NCBI RefSeq assembly: GCF_000376445.1
Contig: NZ_AQXI01000001.1
Span: forward strand, 2,691,734-2,755,733
Reading direction: 5' to 3'
Length of the DNA stretch: 64,000 bases
DNA from: Haladaptatus paucihalophilus DX253
GTDB lineage: Archaea > Halobacteriota > Halobacteria > Halobacteriales > Haladaptataceae
Shown here piece by piece: positions 24,706 through 32,907 of the stretch. Below the pieces are notes generated by a model. The model was not told where the DNA came from. It saw nothing but the letters and a program-made list of their open reading frames with translations, and did not search any database. Within the stretch, counting starts at the first letter, position 1, and each line of letters starts with the position of its first letter. The translations under genes were made by a program, and so were the position numbers.

Positions 24706-25437
24706 ATGCAGCGAAGGCGATTTCTCGCCCGAATGGGTGCGGCGGTGGGTGGTATCGGCGCGGTCGTGGGAACCGAAATGAATGGCGTCGTCGGTGGCGC
24801 ACAACGTCGCGGGCCGTACCGGGAACCGGTCGTCACGTCGCCCGCGATTCGGCGGTGGACCCTCGAAGAGAAACGAACCGACAGGACCGTGATTCGGGCC
24901 GGGGGACGGTCGTTCGGCGACGCCTACACGAGCACGCTCATTTACAAGGATGCACGGCTGGCGTCGGGTCTCGATAGATACGTCCGCGGGAACTTCGAGG
25001 GAATCGTCGGCGCGTTCATGGCGACCCGCGTCACGTTCGACTCCCCGCTCTCGATTCTCGCGCAACCGTCGCTGGTGACGGGCATCGCAAAGGAGCGCTT
25101 CGAACGGAACCTTCGACGCCTCGGATTCTCGGACATCCGCGAGCGTCCCCCTTCCGAACGCGAGACGACGGCGGAACAGGCCGTCGCCGAGTACGAGGCC
25201 GACTACGATGCGAGCGAGTACATCGAGCGCCCGAACTCGCCCGCGTACCGTCTTCCGTCGGTCACGCCGGACGGACGCGTGAAGACGATACTGTACCTCG
25301 AAGTACTGAAACCGGGCGAGACGCTGCTGTTCACGGCGGGAATCAGGCCGACGGACGAACTACTCCGAGTGGTTTTCGACCGCGACGGCGACGCCTACCG
25401 CGCGGAACTCCTCCGGTTGATGCACGACGTGAAGTGA
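24706..25437 (+). CDS. Tat-exported protein of unknown function
   Basis: The protein has 243 residues from MQRRRFLARMGAAVGG, which is a clear twin-arginine signal with a hydrophobic core to about residue 22. The mature domain is alpha/beta (GRSFGDAYTSTLIYKDARLA, LEVLKPGETLLFTAGIRP). It has no cysteines or obvious catalytic motif. No family is recognised. It is followed 51 nt downstream by a membrane-anchored repeat protein on the same strand. An earlier in-frame GTG at 24598 would place 36 residues before the Tat motif and is rejected. Confidence 0.65.
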   Translation: MQRRRFLARMGAAVGGIGAVVGTEMNGVVGGAQRRGPYREPVVTSPAIRRWTLEEKRTDRTVIRAGGRSFGDAYTSTLIYKDARLASGLDRYVRGNFEGIVGAFMATRVTFDSPLSILAQPSLVTGIAKERFERNLRRLGFSDIRERPPSERETTAEQAVAEYEADYDASEYIERPNSPAYRLPSVTPDGRVKTILYLEVLKPGETLLFTAGIRPTDELLRVVFDRDGDAYRAELLRLMHDVK

Positions 25438-25488
25438 CCCGACCGCTCGGCGAAAAGCCTCAACACCGTGGGGTACGATACCCGAGCG

Positions 25489-26748
25489 ATGGTCGATTCG
25501 ACACGCTCGGAGCGTCGCTTCGTTCCCTTCTTTCGGCGCTACACGAAGACGTGGATTCACGCGGTCGCGACGGCGGGACTGACCGCGTTCGGGACGCTGA
25601 CGTTCGTCAATCGGGCGTTCGCCGTCGTCGCGCTCGGCATCTACGTCCTCCCGCCGGTCGTCCTCTACCTTCGCGGCGCGAATCCGGGAGAAAGGGGGTC
25701 GAACGCCACGAAAACGGGCGTTACCGAGGCCGACCCCCGCGGCGATTCAGGGACTTCGCCCCCCGACAGAAACGACGCAATCAGGGGCAGTAACGCCGAA
25801 TCGGAAACGGTCGATGACGCTAAATCCGAGTCGGACGGCGACGCCCCAACTCGCTCGTGGACGGTCGCGGAAACGCCGACGGACGGGACCCTGTTCGATA
25901 CCGTCGTCGCCGAGGGTGCCGCCTACACCGTCGGCGAGAACGGCGTCGTCCTCCGAAGCGAGGGCGACGAAGGCGACAGGAACGACTGGCGAATCGCCCT
26001 CGAAGACGGGCCGGGAGCGAACGCGGCCGACCTTCGCGGCGTCGATGCGACGACCGACGGGCGGGCCGTCTGGGTCGCCGGGGACGGCGGCGCACTCGGG
26101 CGGTTCGACGTCGCGGAGGGCCGACACACCGACCACTCCGCTCCGGCGGACGTGACCGACAACTGGACGGCCGTCGCGGTCGGCGGAACGACGGACGACG
26201 AAACGGTACTGCTCGCGAACGGCTCCGGACAGGTCCTCCGCGGGCGGTATCGAGACGGCGACCTCGCGTGGGACACTCCGGTCAAGCCGGGGAGCGGCTC
26301 CAGCCTGTGCGCGGCGACGATGGTCGGTGCGTCCGTCGGCGTCCTCTGTGACACGAACGACGGCGTGTTCGAGACGGACGACGGCGGCGAGACGTTCGGT
26401 CGAATCGGCATCGACGGCGTGGACGGGACCCTGACCGACGTGACGGCGACCGGCGGCGGTCGCCGGTACGTGACGACCGACGACGGGATTTGTTACCGCG
26501 GTGACGACGGAACGTGGACGCCGACCAGACTCGGCGACGAGGGAATTCGGGCCGTTTCGGCGGCGGACGGGGCGGTCGCCGCGTGCGGGGAGACGGGCGT
26601 CGTCTACGAACGAGCGGACGGCGAGTGGGACCGAACCCTCACGCCCGCCAACGGGACGCTTCACGGCATCGCGGTCACACCGTCCCGGTCGGTCGCGGTC
26701 GGCGCGGGCGGAACCGTCGTCGAGCGGCGGACCGACGCGACCACGTGA
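25489..26748 (+). CDS. Membrane-anchored beta-propeller-like protein (YCF48/sialidase-type repeats)
   Basis: The protein has 419 residues. Two hydrophobic helices near residues 25-65 (AVATAGLTAFGTLTFV, VVALGIYVLPPVVLYL) are followed by an acidic linker. About seven repeats then occupy residues 115-419, with motifs such as VAEGAAYTVGENGVVLRS, WVAGDGGALGRF, GVFETDDGGETFGRI and AAGAGGTVVERR. The GDDGGxxxx pattern resembles YCF48/sialidase-like propellers, which often bind proteins or glycans outside the cell. It is convergent with the MFS gene (9-bp gap). Function unknown. Confidence 0.65.
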   Translation: MVDSTRSERRFVPFFRRYTKTWIHAVATAGLTAFGTLTFVNRAFAVVALGIYVLPPVVLYLRGANPGERGSNATKTGVTEADPRGDSGTSPPDRNDAIRGSNAESETVDDAKSESDGDAPTRSWTVAETPTDGTLFDTVVAEGAAYTVGENGVVLRSEGDEGDRNDWRIALEDGPGANAADLRGVDATTDGRAVWVAGDGGALGRFDVAEGRHTDHSAPADVTDNWTAVAVGGTTDDETVLLANGSGQVLRGRYRDGDLAWDTPVKPGSGSSLCAATMVGASVGVLCDTNDGVFETDDGGETFGRIGIDGVDGTLTDVTATGGGRRYVTTDDGICYRGDDGTWTPTRLGDEGIRAVSAADGAVAACGETGVVYERADGEWDRTLTPANGTLHGIAVTPSRSVAVGAGGTVVERRTDATT

Positions 26749-26757
26749 GGCGCTTCG

Positions 26758-27981
26758 TCAGTCGCCGCGAAGCGTCAGAAATCCACCGACCCCGGCGACG
26801 AACGCCAGCCCCGCCCCCAACAGGAACGTCGGCGACCACCCGAATCGGAGGACGAGGAGGCTCGTCCCCACCCCGCCGTAGATACCGCCCCACAGCTTCG
26901 CCGTGAGCATCACCGCGTAGTTCTCCGAGGAGTACTCCTCGCCGTAGTACTCGCCGACGAGTCCGGGGAGGATGGAGAACGACGGACTCCTGAAGAACAT
27001 CGTGACCCCGGCGAGCGCGACGAAAGCCCACTGTGCTCCCACCCCACCCGCCGCGACCATCGCGGCGAGGGCGATACCGCAACAGACCAGCGACCCGGTG
27101 AGAGTGCGCACGCGGCCCAACCGGTCCGACGCGGTGCCGACGACGATGACGCCGGACGCCTGCCCGAGCGCGACGAGTGCTGCGGCGGTCGTCGCCGCGG
27201 CCGCCGAGAGGCCGAAGTGCGCCGCGTACACCACGACCTTCTCGACGAGCAACAGCCCGACGCCGTTGACGACGGCGAACACGACGTACAGGACCCAGAA
27301 CCGACGCGTTCGAACCATCGTCCGCCACGTGACGTCGGGTCCCGACGGTGATGACCCGTCCGGCGACGAATCGCCCGCCGACTCGTCGGACCCATCGTCC
27401 GTCGAATCCCGCTCGTCCGGGTCGTGAACGACGAGCGCGGCGGTCACCGCCGTCACGCCGGATGCCACGCCCAACGCGAGCAACGTCGCGGAGAAGTCGG
27501 TCTCGACGCTCCGCTTGACGACCGGGATGAGCAGGAAACTCGTCCCGCTGAACGCCATGCTCACCGCGCCGGTCGCCATTCCGCGGCGCGAGACGAACCA
27601 CCGCGAGGGAGTGTTGATGGCGACGTCGTACGCGATTCCCACACCCGCGCCGCCGAGCGCGAACCAGAGGAAGAGCGCCGGAAGCGTCGGGTCGAAGGCG
27701 GCCCCGACGAAGCCGGAGAACAGCAACACCGCGGCCGCGAAGAACGGAATCCGCGGGCCGTACCGGTCGCGGGTCCATCCCGCGGGAAACGCCGTGAGCG
27801 TCTGTGCGACCACCATCACCGAGAATATCGTTCCCAGCGCCGTCCCGGATGCCGTCGCCTGCGCGCCCAGCGCGCCGCGGATGGCGGGCCACGAGAACTG
27901 GTACGTTCCGGCGGTGCCGGCGGTTCCGACCGCGGCGGCGACGTACAACCAGCGGGACGAACGCGAACGGCCATCGGTCAT
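26758..27981 (-). CDS. MFS transporter, OFA (oxalate/formate antiporter-like) group
   Basis: The protein has 407 residues from MTDGRSRSSRWLYV. It has about 12 membrane helices split by an Asp/Ser-rich central loop (ERDSTDDGSDESAG) near residue 190. The MFS loop motif GWTRDRYGPR lies between helices 2 and 3, and a repeat-like ASDRLGRVRTL lies in the second half. FSWPAIRGALGA at helix 1 resembles OFA-family carriers for small organic anions. Substrate unknown. The open frame extends to 28347, but sequence upstream of the ATG has shadow composition. Confidence 0.85.
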   Translation of the reverse strand: MTDGRSRSSRWLYVAAAVGTAGTAGTYQFSWPAIRGALGAQATASGTALGTIFSVMVVAQTLTAFPAGWTRDRYGPRIPFFAAAVLLFSGFVGAAFDPTLPALFLWFALGGAGVGIAYDVAINTPSRWFVSRRGMATGAVSMAFSGTSFLLIPVVKRSVETDFSATLLALGVASGVTAVTAALVVHDPDERDSTDDGSDESAGDSSPDGSSPSGPDVTWRTMVRTRRFWVLYVVFAVVNGVGLLLVEKVVVYAAHFGLSAAAATTAAALVALGQASGVIVVGTASDRLGRVRTLTGSLVCCGIALAAMVAAGGVGAQWAFVALAGVTMFFRSPSFSILPGLVGEYYGEEYSSENYAVMLTAKLWGGIYGGVGTSLLVLRFGWSPTFLLGAGLAFVAGVGGFLTLRGD

Positions 27982-28124
27982 GCGGGTAGTGGCGAATCGA
28001 TACGTCACCCACTCAAGTATAGCCAGCGACGGACTGGTCGAACGGCCGTCGTGTCCATCGGCGGTCGTGTCCCCCGTTCGCCGTCGGATTACAGAGCTAA
28101 GGTCGTCGAGTGCCAACGCACTAC

Positions 28125-28436
28125 ATGGCTCTCGAAATAGTCTTTCGGGTGTTCGTCGCGGGCGTGCTGGTCGTCGCGCCCACGCTCCTGTTTCTCGGCC
28201 TGTGGCGGGGGTTGATGGCGCTTCGTAACGACGACCTCGTGAACCGAACCATGAACGGCGAGTACGGCCCGATTCCCGAGTCGCCGATTGCAGCCGCGAT
28301 GTTCGGGTTCGGCGGCGGCGGGCGTTCTCGATTGACCAGTTCGACACACGGCGGACAGGTCCGCTGTCGGCAATGCGACGCCGTGAACCCCGAGTACGCG
28401 GATTACTGCGGAAACTGTCTGGACAGACTCGGTTGA
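28125..28436 (+). CDS. Small membrane protein with C-terminal zinc ribbon
   Basis: The protein has 103 residues from MALEIVFRVFV. One strong N-terminal membrane helix (VFVAGVLVVAPTLLFLGLW) leads to a hydrophilic, Gly-rich region. A double CxxC zinc ribbon follows (VRCRQCDAVNPEYADYCGNCLDRLG). The ribbon matches the zinc_ribbon family of membrane-tethered haloarchaeal proteins. An in-frame upstream Met at 28110 would add five residues. Role unknown. It is convergent with the mechanosensitive channel gene. Confidence 0.75.
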   Translation: MALEIVFRVFVAGVLVVAPTLLFLGLWRGLMALRNDDLVNRTMNGEYGPIPESPIAAAMFGFGGGGRSRLTSSTHGGQVRCRQCDAVNPEYADYCGNCLDRLG

Positions 28437-28518
28437 GGTCGGTTGCGGGGGATGCGTTTCGGTCGGTCCGCGATGGGTCGGTCCGCGGCGGGTCGTTCGA
28501 GAGCGGGTTCGCGGCGAG

Positions 28519-29706
28519 TCAGTCGGGTCGGTCCCGCGGGTCGCCTCGATTGCGCCGGTCGTGTCCCTCGTACTGGTCGGGGCGGTCACGCTGGTCCGGG
28601 AAGTCACTGACGACCCGGAACCCGCCGGTTTCGTCGCGTCCGGCGACCTCCCGCTGTGGGACGGGTATCTTGATTCCCTCCCGGTCGAAAGCGTGCTTCA
28701 CCGCCGCGATGACGGCTGTCGTCGCGCGCCATCGACGGCGGCTACTGGGGCGGTCTATCCAAAACCGAAGTTCGAGGATGACGGCGGACTCCCCGAACCC
28801 GGTCAGCACGGCGTTCGGTCGCGGGACGTTCAACACCTCGTCCACCTCTTTCATCGCCCTCTTCGCCACGTCGACCCCTCGTTTCGGGTCGGCGTCGTAG
28901 TCGATGCCGACCTCCACTTCGATCCTGAGCCGTCCCTTCCGCCCGAAGTTGACGAGCGTGTTCGAAGTCACGAGGTCGTTGGGGAGAACGACGTACTTCC
29001 CGGAGAACGTCTCGATTCGGGTCGAGAACAGCGTGATGTCGGTGACGATGCCGTCGGTTTCTCCCCCGTTTTCGAGCGGCACCTGAATCCAGTCCCCGAT
29101 TTCGAACGGCCGCGAGAACATGAGCGTGAATCCCGCGATGAGCGCGCTCAGCGTCTCGTTCGCGGCCAACCCGATGATGATGCCGAGGAACCCTGCACCG
29201 ATGAGGAACGCTCGGACGTCCACCTGCCAGACGCTCAACAGCAACAGTCCGGCGAGGAGGTACACCGCGACTTCGGTGAGTCGGGAGAACACCTCGCTCT
29301 GATGGCTGGTGAGGCCCCCGGTTTCGGTCGTGAATCGGTCCACGGCACGAACGAGCATTCCCGACCCGATGTAGGCCGCCGCGACGACGCCGACGGTGAT
29401 GACGATTCGAAGCCCGGCGGACGTGAGCTGCGAGAACACGTCGACGGTCGGCGCGTTCGGCGCGGCGCTGGCCCAGAGCGACAGGGCGCTCTGGCCGATG
29501 AAGAGCGCGACGAGGCCGCTCACGACGAGGAGGACGACATCGACGACGCGGGGGTCGACCTGTCGCTTCAGCCGCGGCGCTATTTTCCACAGCACCCACA
29601 CGACGAAGACGAGGATGACGAGGAGAAACGTCGATTGTAAGACTCGCGCTTCGGGCAGGGGAAGCAGTTCGGCGAGTCCGAGAGAGTTGGTCCACAGATT
29701 GGTCAT
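28519..29706 (-). CDS. Small-conductance mechanosensitive channel (MscS family)
   Basis: This 395-residue channel has four or five membrane helices. The pore-lining region AFLIGAGFLGIIIGLAANETL is followed by the MscS beta domain (FEIGDWIQVP, GIVTDITLFSTRIETF, VVLPNDLVTSNTLVNF). The C-terminal domain (LRIEVEVGIDYDADP) is intact. It should open under membrane tension and release solutes during hypo-osmotic shock, which fits a halophile. The ATG at 29706 is chosen. The longer frame to 29775 adds an Arg-rich tail outside the family. Pore glycines and alanines are conserved in type. Confidence 0.93.
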   Translation of the reverse strand: MTNLWTNSLGLAELLPLPEARVLQSTFLLVILVFVVWVLWKIAPRLKRQVDPRVVDVVLLVVSGLVALFIGQSALSLWASAAPNAPTVDVFSQLTSAGLRIVITVGVVAAAYIGSGMLVRAVDRFTTETGGLTSHQSEVFSRLTEVAVYLLAGLLLLSVWQVDVRAFLIGAGFLGIIIGLAANETLSALIAGFTLMFSRPFEIGDWIQVPLENGGETDGIVTDITLFSTRIETFSGKYVVLPNDLVTSNTLVNFGRKGRLRIEVEVGIDYDADPKRGVDVAKRAMKEVDEVLNVPRPNAVLTGFGESAVILELRFWIDRPSSRRRWRATTAVIAAVKHAFDREGIKIPVPQREVAGRDETGGFRVVSDFPDQRDRPDQYEGHDRRNRGDPRDRPD

Positions 29707-29831
29707 GGTGAATCTCCGGTGTCGTCGTCGCCGGTTCCGCACCGGCCGAACTCCGACCACGGGATTCCGAGTCAATCGCGCTCTGCTTCAGTGTATTGGG
29801 CGGAAAAACGACCTCGCCGTGGCCGACGTCA

Positions 29832-30245
29832 TCACTCCGCGTTCGAACTTCCCGCCGTCTGTATCGTCCAGTCGGCCGATTCGCGCAAGTAGTCGGGAAT
29901 CTCGTCGTCGTCAAGTTTCTCGTGGAGGTAGATCGTCTCCTCCTCGACCGCGCCGCGGCCGAGGTCCACGAACAATCGCTGGAGTCCGTTGCGCCACTCC
30001 GCGTCCACCAGCTGTCGCCAACACGCCTCGAACGCGTCCTGTTCGGAGCCCGTCGGACCCCCGCTTTCGCGCGCGATTTCGAGGCAACACTCCGGGCAGT
30101 TGCGGACGGAGACGGGTTTCGTGAGCGCGTGCACGTGACCGTCGAAGGTGACGACCGGCGCTTGCTGTTCCATCTCGCCGTGGCGGTCGCACGTCGCGCT
30201 TTCGGGTTCGGTTCCGATGTACATCGGGCGTCTGTTCTGGGACAT
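29832..30245 (-). CDS. Hypothetical protein with cysteine-rich core
   Basis: This 137-residue soluble acidic protein starts MSQNRRPMYIGTEP. A likely metal-binding or treble-clef-like portion is ATCDRHGEM followed by VRNCPECCLEIA. A helical C-terminal half follows (FEACWRQLVDAEWRNGLQRLF, then YLHEKLDDDEIPDYLRESADW). No family is recognised. It is divergent from the PQQ-propeller operon at 30353. A Met at 30347 would overlap that operon's promoter and is not used. Function unknown. Confidence 0.6.
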   Translation of the reverse strand: MSQNRRPMYIGTEPESATCDRHGEMEQQAPVVTFDGHVHALTKPVSVRNCPECCLEIARESGGPTGSEQDAFEACWRQLVDAEWRNGLQRLFVDLGRGAVEEETIYLHEKLDDDEIPDYLRESADWTIQTAGSSNAE

Positions 30246-30352
30246 GGTTGGAGGAGAAGAAGTATCGACTGACGAGAGTATCAAGCTACTGGCGGCGAGC
30301 ACCCCCGTCACAGAAAGCTCATGTAGGGGGCGTAACAATCGGCACAATCGAC

Positions 30353-31696
30353 ATGACCCTCCAGCGTCCTAGTCGGCGGCGGTTCGTCGCCGCCCTCGGC
30401 GTCGGTGCGGTCGGCGCGCTCGCCGGGTGTTCCGGCGATTCGTCGCCGACGAACTCGTCGCTCGAACGGTCCGACGACGAGTGGCCGGTCGCCCACGGGA
30501 CGCCGACGAACGTCGGCTACTCTCGCGCGCGAAACACACCCCGAAGTGACCCGAAGCTCGCCGAGTGGAAACTCTGGGTCATCGCGCGGTCCGAGTCGGT
30601 AATCGAGAAAGAAACCGTCCAACACGGTCGCGTGAGCAGTCCGGTCGTCGCGGACGGCACCGTGTTCGTGGCGACCGGTCTCCCCGGCCGCAGGCCGGAC
30701 GGGGATGGCGCGCTCGTCGCCCTCGACGCCACTACCGGGGAACCAGAGTGGTCGGTGAGACTACCCGACGGGGGGTCGGGAACGCCCGCCGTCGCGGACG
30801 GCCTCGCGTTCGTCGGGTCGAACGACCGGGCGCTGACCGCTTTCGACGCGGCTTCGGGCGACGTCCGCTGGCGAACCACGACGGGCGCGCCCGTCGGAAC
30901 CCCCGCCGTCGCCGGAGCCCACGTTTACGTCGGCGACCGAGAGGGGTCCGTCCACGCGTTCCGACGGACGGACGGAACCCTTCGCTGGCGGTACGGACAG
31001 CGGCCCCTCAAATCGTTCTTCTCGCACAAGCGGTGGCGGATACGCGCCAAACCCGCCGTCACCGAGGACACCGTGTACGTCACCACGGGTATCGGGTTCG
31101 ATGACACCACCGAGACCCGCGCCGGGAACCTCCTCGCGCTGTCCCGCTCGGGCGGCGACGAGCGCTGGCGCTACGAGTACCGACCGCGATACGGGAGCCA
31201 CGACCTGCCGCGGGCACCGGTCGTCGCGGACGGGACGGTCTACGTCGGTCAGTCCATCCTCCACGCCGTCGATGCGGCTGACGGGTCGAAGCGGTGGCGG
31301 TTCAACTCGGGATACGAGACGGTCAGCGCGCCCGCCGTCCGCGACGGGACCGTTTACGTCTCCTCGAAGAACGTCTACGCCCTCTCCGCGGACGACGGAA
31401 CCGAACGGTGGCGGTTCGTGAACCTCTCGAAGGATTCGTACCGCGACGAGAGCCGCGTGCCGATGGAGAGCGCGCCGGTCGTCGCGAACGGAACGGTCTA
31501 CGTCGGCGCGGGCGCGCTCGACGCATCGTCGGGAAAACGGCTGTGGGGGAACGTCGGGAACCGGGAGGATGACGACTTCTTCTCCGATTTGAGCGACGCG
31601 AACGCCGTCGTCGAGGGTCCGGCGGTCACCGACGGTGCGGTGTTCGTGGCGACGCAGTACGGTGCCATCCGGCGGGCGACGCGGGGTGACGAATGA
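30353..31696 (+). CDS. PQQ-type beta-propeller lipoprotein (first of pair)
   Basis: The protein has 447 residues. A Tat signal (PSRRRFVAALG) and a lipobox (GALAGC) predict a lipid-anchored surface protein. Seven or eight PQQ-like blades repeat the pattern VADGTVFV...LDATTGEPEW and DAASGDVRWR. The fold is a beta-propeller like BamB or quinoprotein dehydrogenases. Catalytic dehydrogenase residues are not evident, so a binding or scaffold role is likelier. Its stop overlaps the start of a second propeller gene (ATGA), so they are translationally coupled and may form a complex. Confidence 0.82.
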   Translation: MTLQRPSRRRFVAALGVGAVGALAGCSGDSSPTNSSLERSDDEWPVAHGTPTNVGYSRARNTPRSDPKLAEWKLWVIARSESVIEKETVQHGRVSSPVVADGTVFVATGLPGRRPDGDGALVALDATTGEPEWSVRLPDGGSGTPAVADGLAFVGSNDRALTAFDAASGDVRWRTTTGAPVGTPAVAGAHVYVGDREGSVHAFRRTDGTLRWRYGQRPLKSFFSHKRWRIRAKPAVTEDTVYVTTGIGFDDTTETRAGNLLALSRSGGDERWRYEYRPRYGSHDLPRAPVVADGTVYVGQSILHAVDAADGSKRWRFNSGYETVSAPAVRDGTVYVSSKNVYALSADDGTERWRFVNLSKDSYRDESRVPMESAPVVANGTVYVGAGALDASSGKRLWGNVGNREDDDFFSDLSDANAVVEGPAVTDGAVFVATQYGAIRRATRGDE

Positions 31697-32907
31697 AGCG
31701 CCGCGCCTTCCTCGCGGCGGGCGGCCTCGCGCTCGGTGCGGGCTGTTCCGACCTGCTGGCCGACTCGAAGAAAACGGAGCAGTCCCCGCCGCCGGAAGAG
31801 TGTGCCATCGACCCGAGCGTGACGCCCGGCACGTCCGACTGGACGAGCAAGCGCGGCGGGCCGAAAAACACCGGTTCGGTGCCGAGCGACGACGTTCCCG
31901 CGCCGCCGCTTCGCATCGACTGGACGTACACGATGGGCGGACACACGGGTGTGTCCCCTCCGGTCGTCGCGCACGAGACGGTGTACACCACGAACCTCGA
32001 TAGGGAAGTTCACGCGGTGGACGCGAAGACGGGGGAACACCGGTGGCAAGCGAACGTCTCGGTGAGTTCGGCGGCGGCGGTCGCCGGAGGTCGCGTGTTC
32101 GTCGCGGACGACGGCTCCGTCACGGCGCTCGACGCGATGAGCGGCGAGCAGCGCTGGCGGACCGACTCCGACGTCGGGGCGCACCTGCTCAGCGGCGGCG
32201 TGCAGGCGACCGAGCGGACGGTGTTCGTCTCCGGGGACATTTTCCTGTCCGCGTTCGACGCCGAGACGGGCGAGCGACGGTGGCGCTTTTCGACCGGACT
32301 GGAGACGAAGTGCCGTCCCGCAATCGCCAATGGAACGGTCTACGTCGGGAGCGACGACACCTCCGTCTACGCGCTGGACGCCGAGACGGGTGAGCGACGA
32401 TGGCGATACAAAACCGACGGACGCATCAACTGTGACCCCGCGGTTGCCGACGGTGGGGTGTACGCCGCTTCGGACGACGGGAACCTGTACGTGCTCGACG
32501 CCGAGATGGGCGAGAAGCGGTGGCGAAAGGAGGTCGGGACCGTCGGCCATCTCGCGGTGGACGGCGGCCACGTCTACGTGGGGTTCGGGGGCCAGTACGG
32601 GCCGACGATGGACGCGTTTACCGCGGCGTCCGGGACCGCGTGTTGGTCATCGGAGGAGTACGTGTCGGGCTACGCCAGCGGCATCGCCGCGAGTTCCGAG
32701 TACCTCTACCTCCCCGTCGGGTCGCTCAGCGGGTCCTACTCGGTGACGCTCGGCGCGCTCGACCCGAAAACCGGAGAAACCGCGTGGCGATTCCCGAACT
32801 CGAACGCGCGGTTCGACAATGGCCCCGCCGTCGTGGACGGTGCGGTCTACGCCGCCGGTATGGGGACCGACGGGTTGACCGTCGCCCGGTTCGTTCCGAA
32901 GGATTAG
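31693..32907 (+). CDS. PQQ-type beta-propeller lipoprotein (second of pair)
   Basis: The protein has 404 residues. The N-terminus KRRAFLAAGGLALGAGCSD combines a twin-arginine motif and a lipobox Cys near residue 18. Blades repeat VDAKTGEHRWQ, LDAMSGEQRWR, FDAETGERRWR, LDAETGERRWRY and LDAEMGEKRWR, with striking similarity between the middle three. It begins inside the last codon of the preceding propeller gene. It is probably surface-exposed and acts with that partner, with unknown ligand. The near-identical blades suggest recent internal duplication. Confidence 0.82.
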   Translation: MKRRAFLAAGGLALGAGCSDLLADSKKTEQSPPPEECAIDPSVTPGTSDWTSKRGGPKNTGSVPSDDVPAPPLRIDWTYTMGGHTGVSPPVVAHETVYTTNLDREVHAVDAKTGEHRWQANVSVSSAAAVAGGRVFVADDGSVTALDAMSGEQRWRTDSDVGAHLLSGGVQATERTVFVSGDIFLSAFDAETGERRWRFSTGLETKCRPAIANGTVYVGSDDTSVYALDAETGERRWRYKTDGRINCDPAVADGGVYAASDDGNLYVLDAEMGEKRWRKEVGTVGHLAVDGGHVYVGFGGQYGPTMDAFTAASGTACWSSEEYVSGYASGIAASSEYLYLPVGSLSGSYSVTLGALDPKTGETAWRFPNSNARFDNGPAVVDGAVYAAGMGTDGLTVARFVPKD

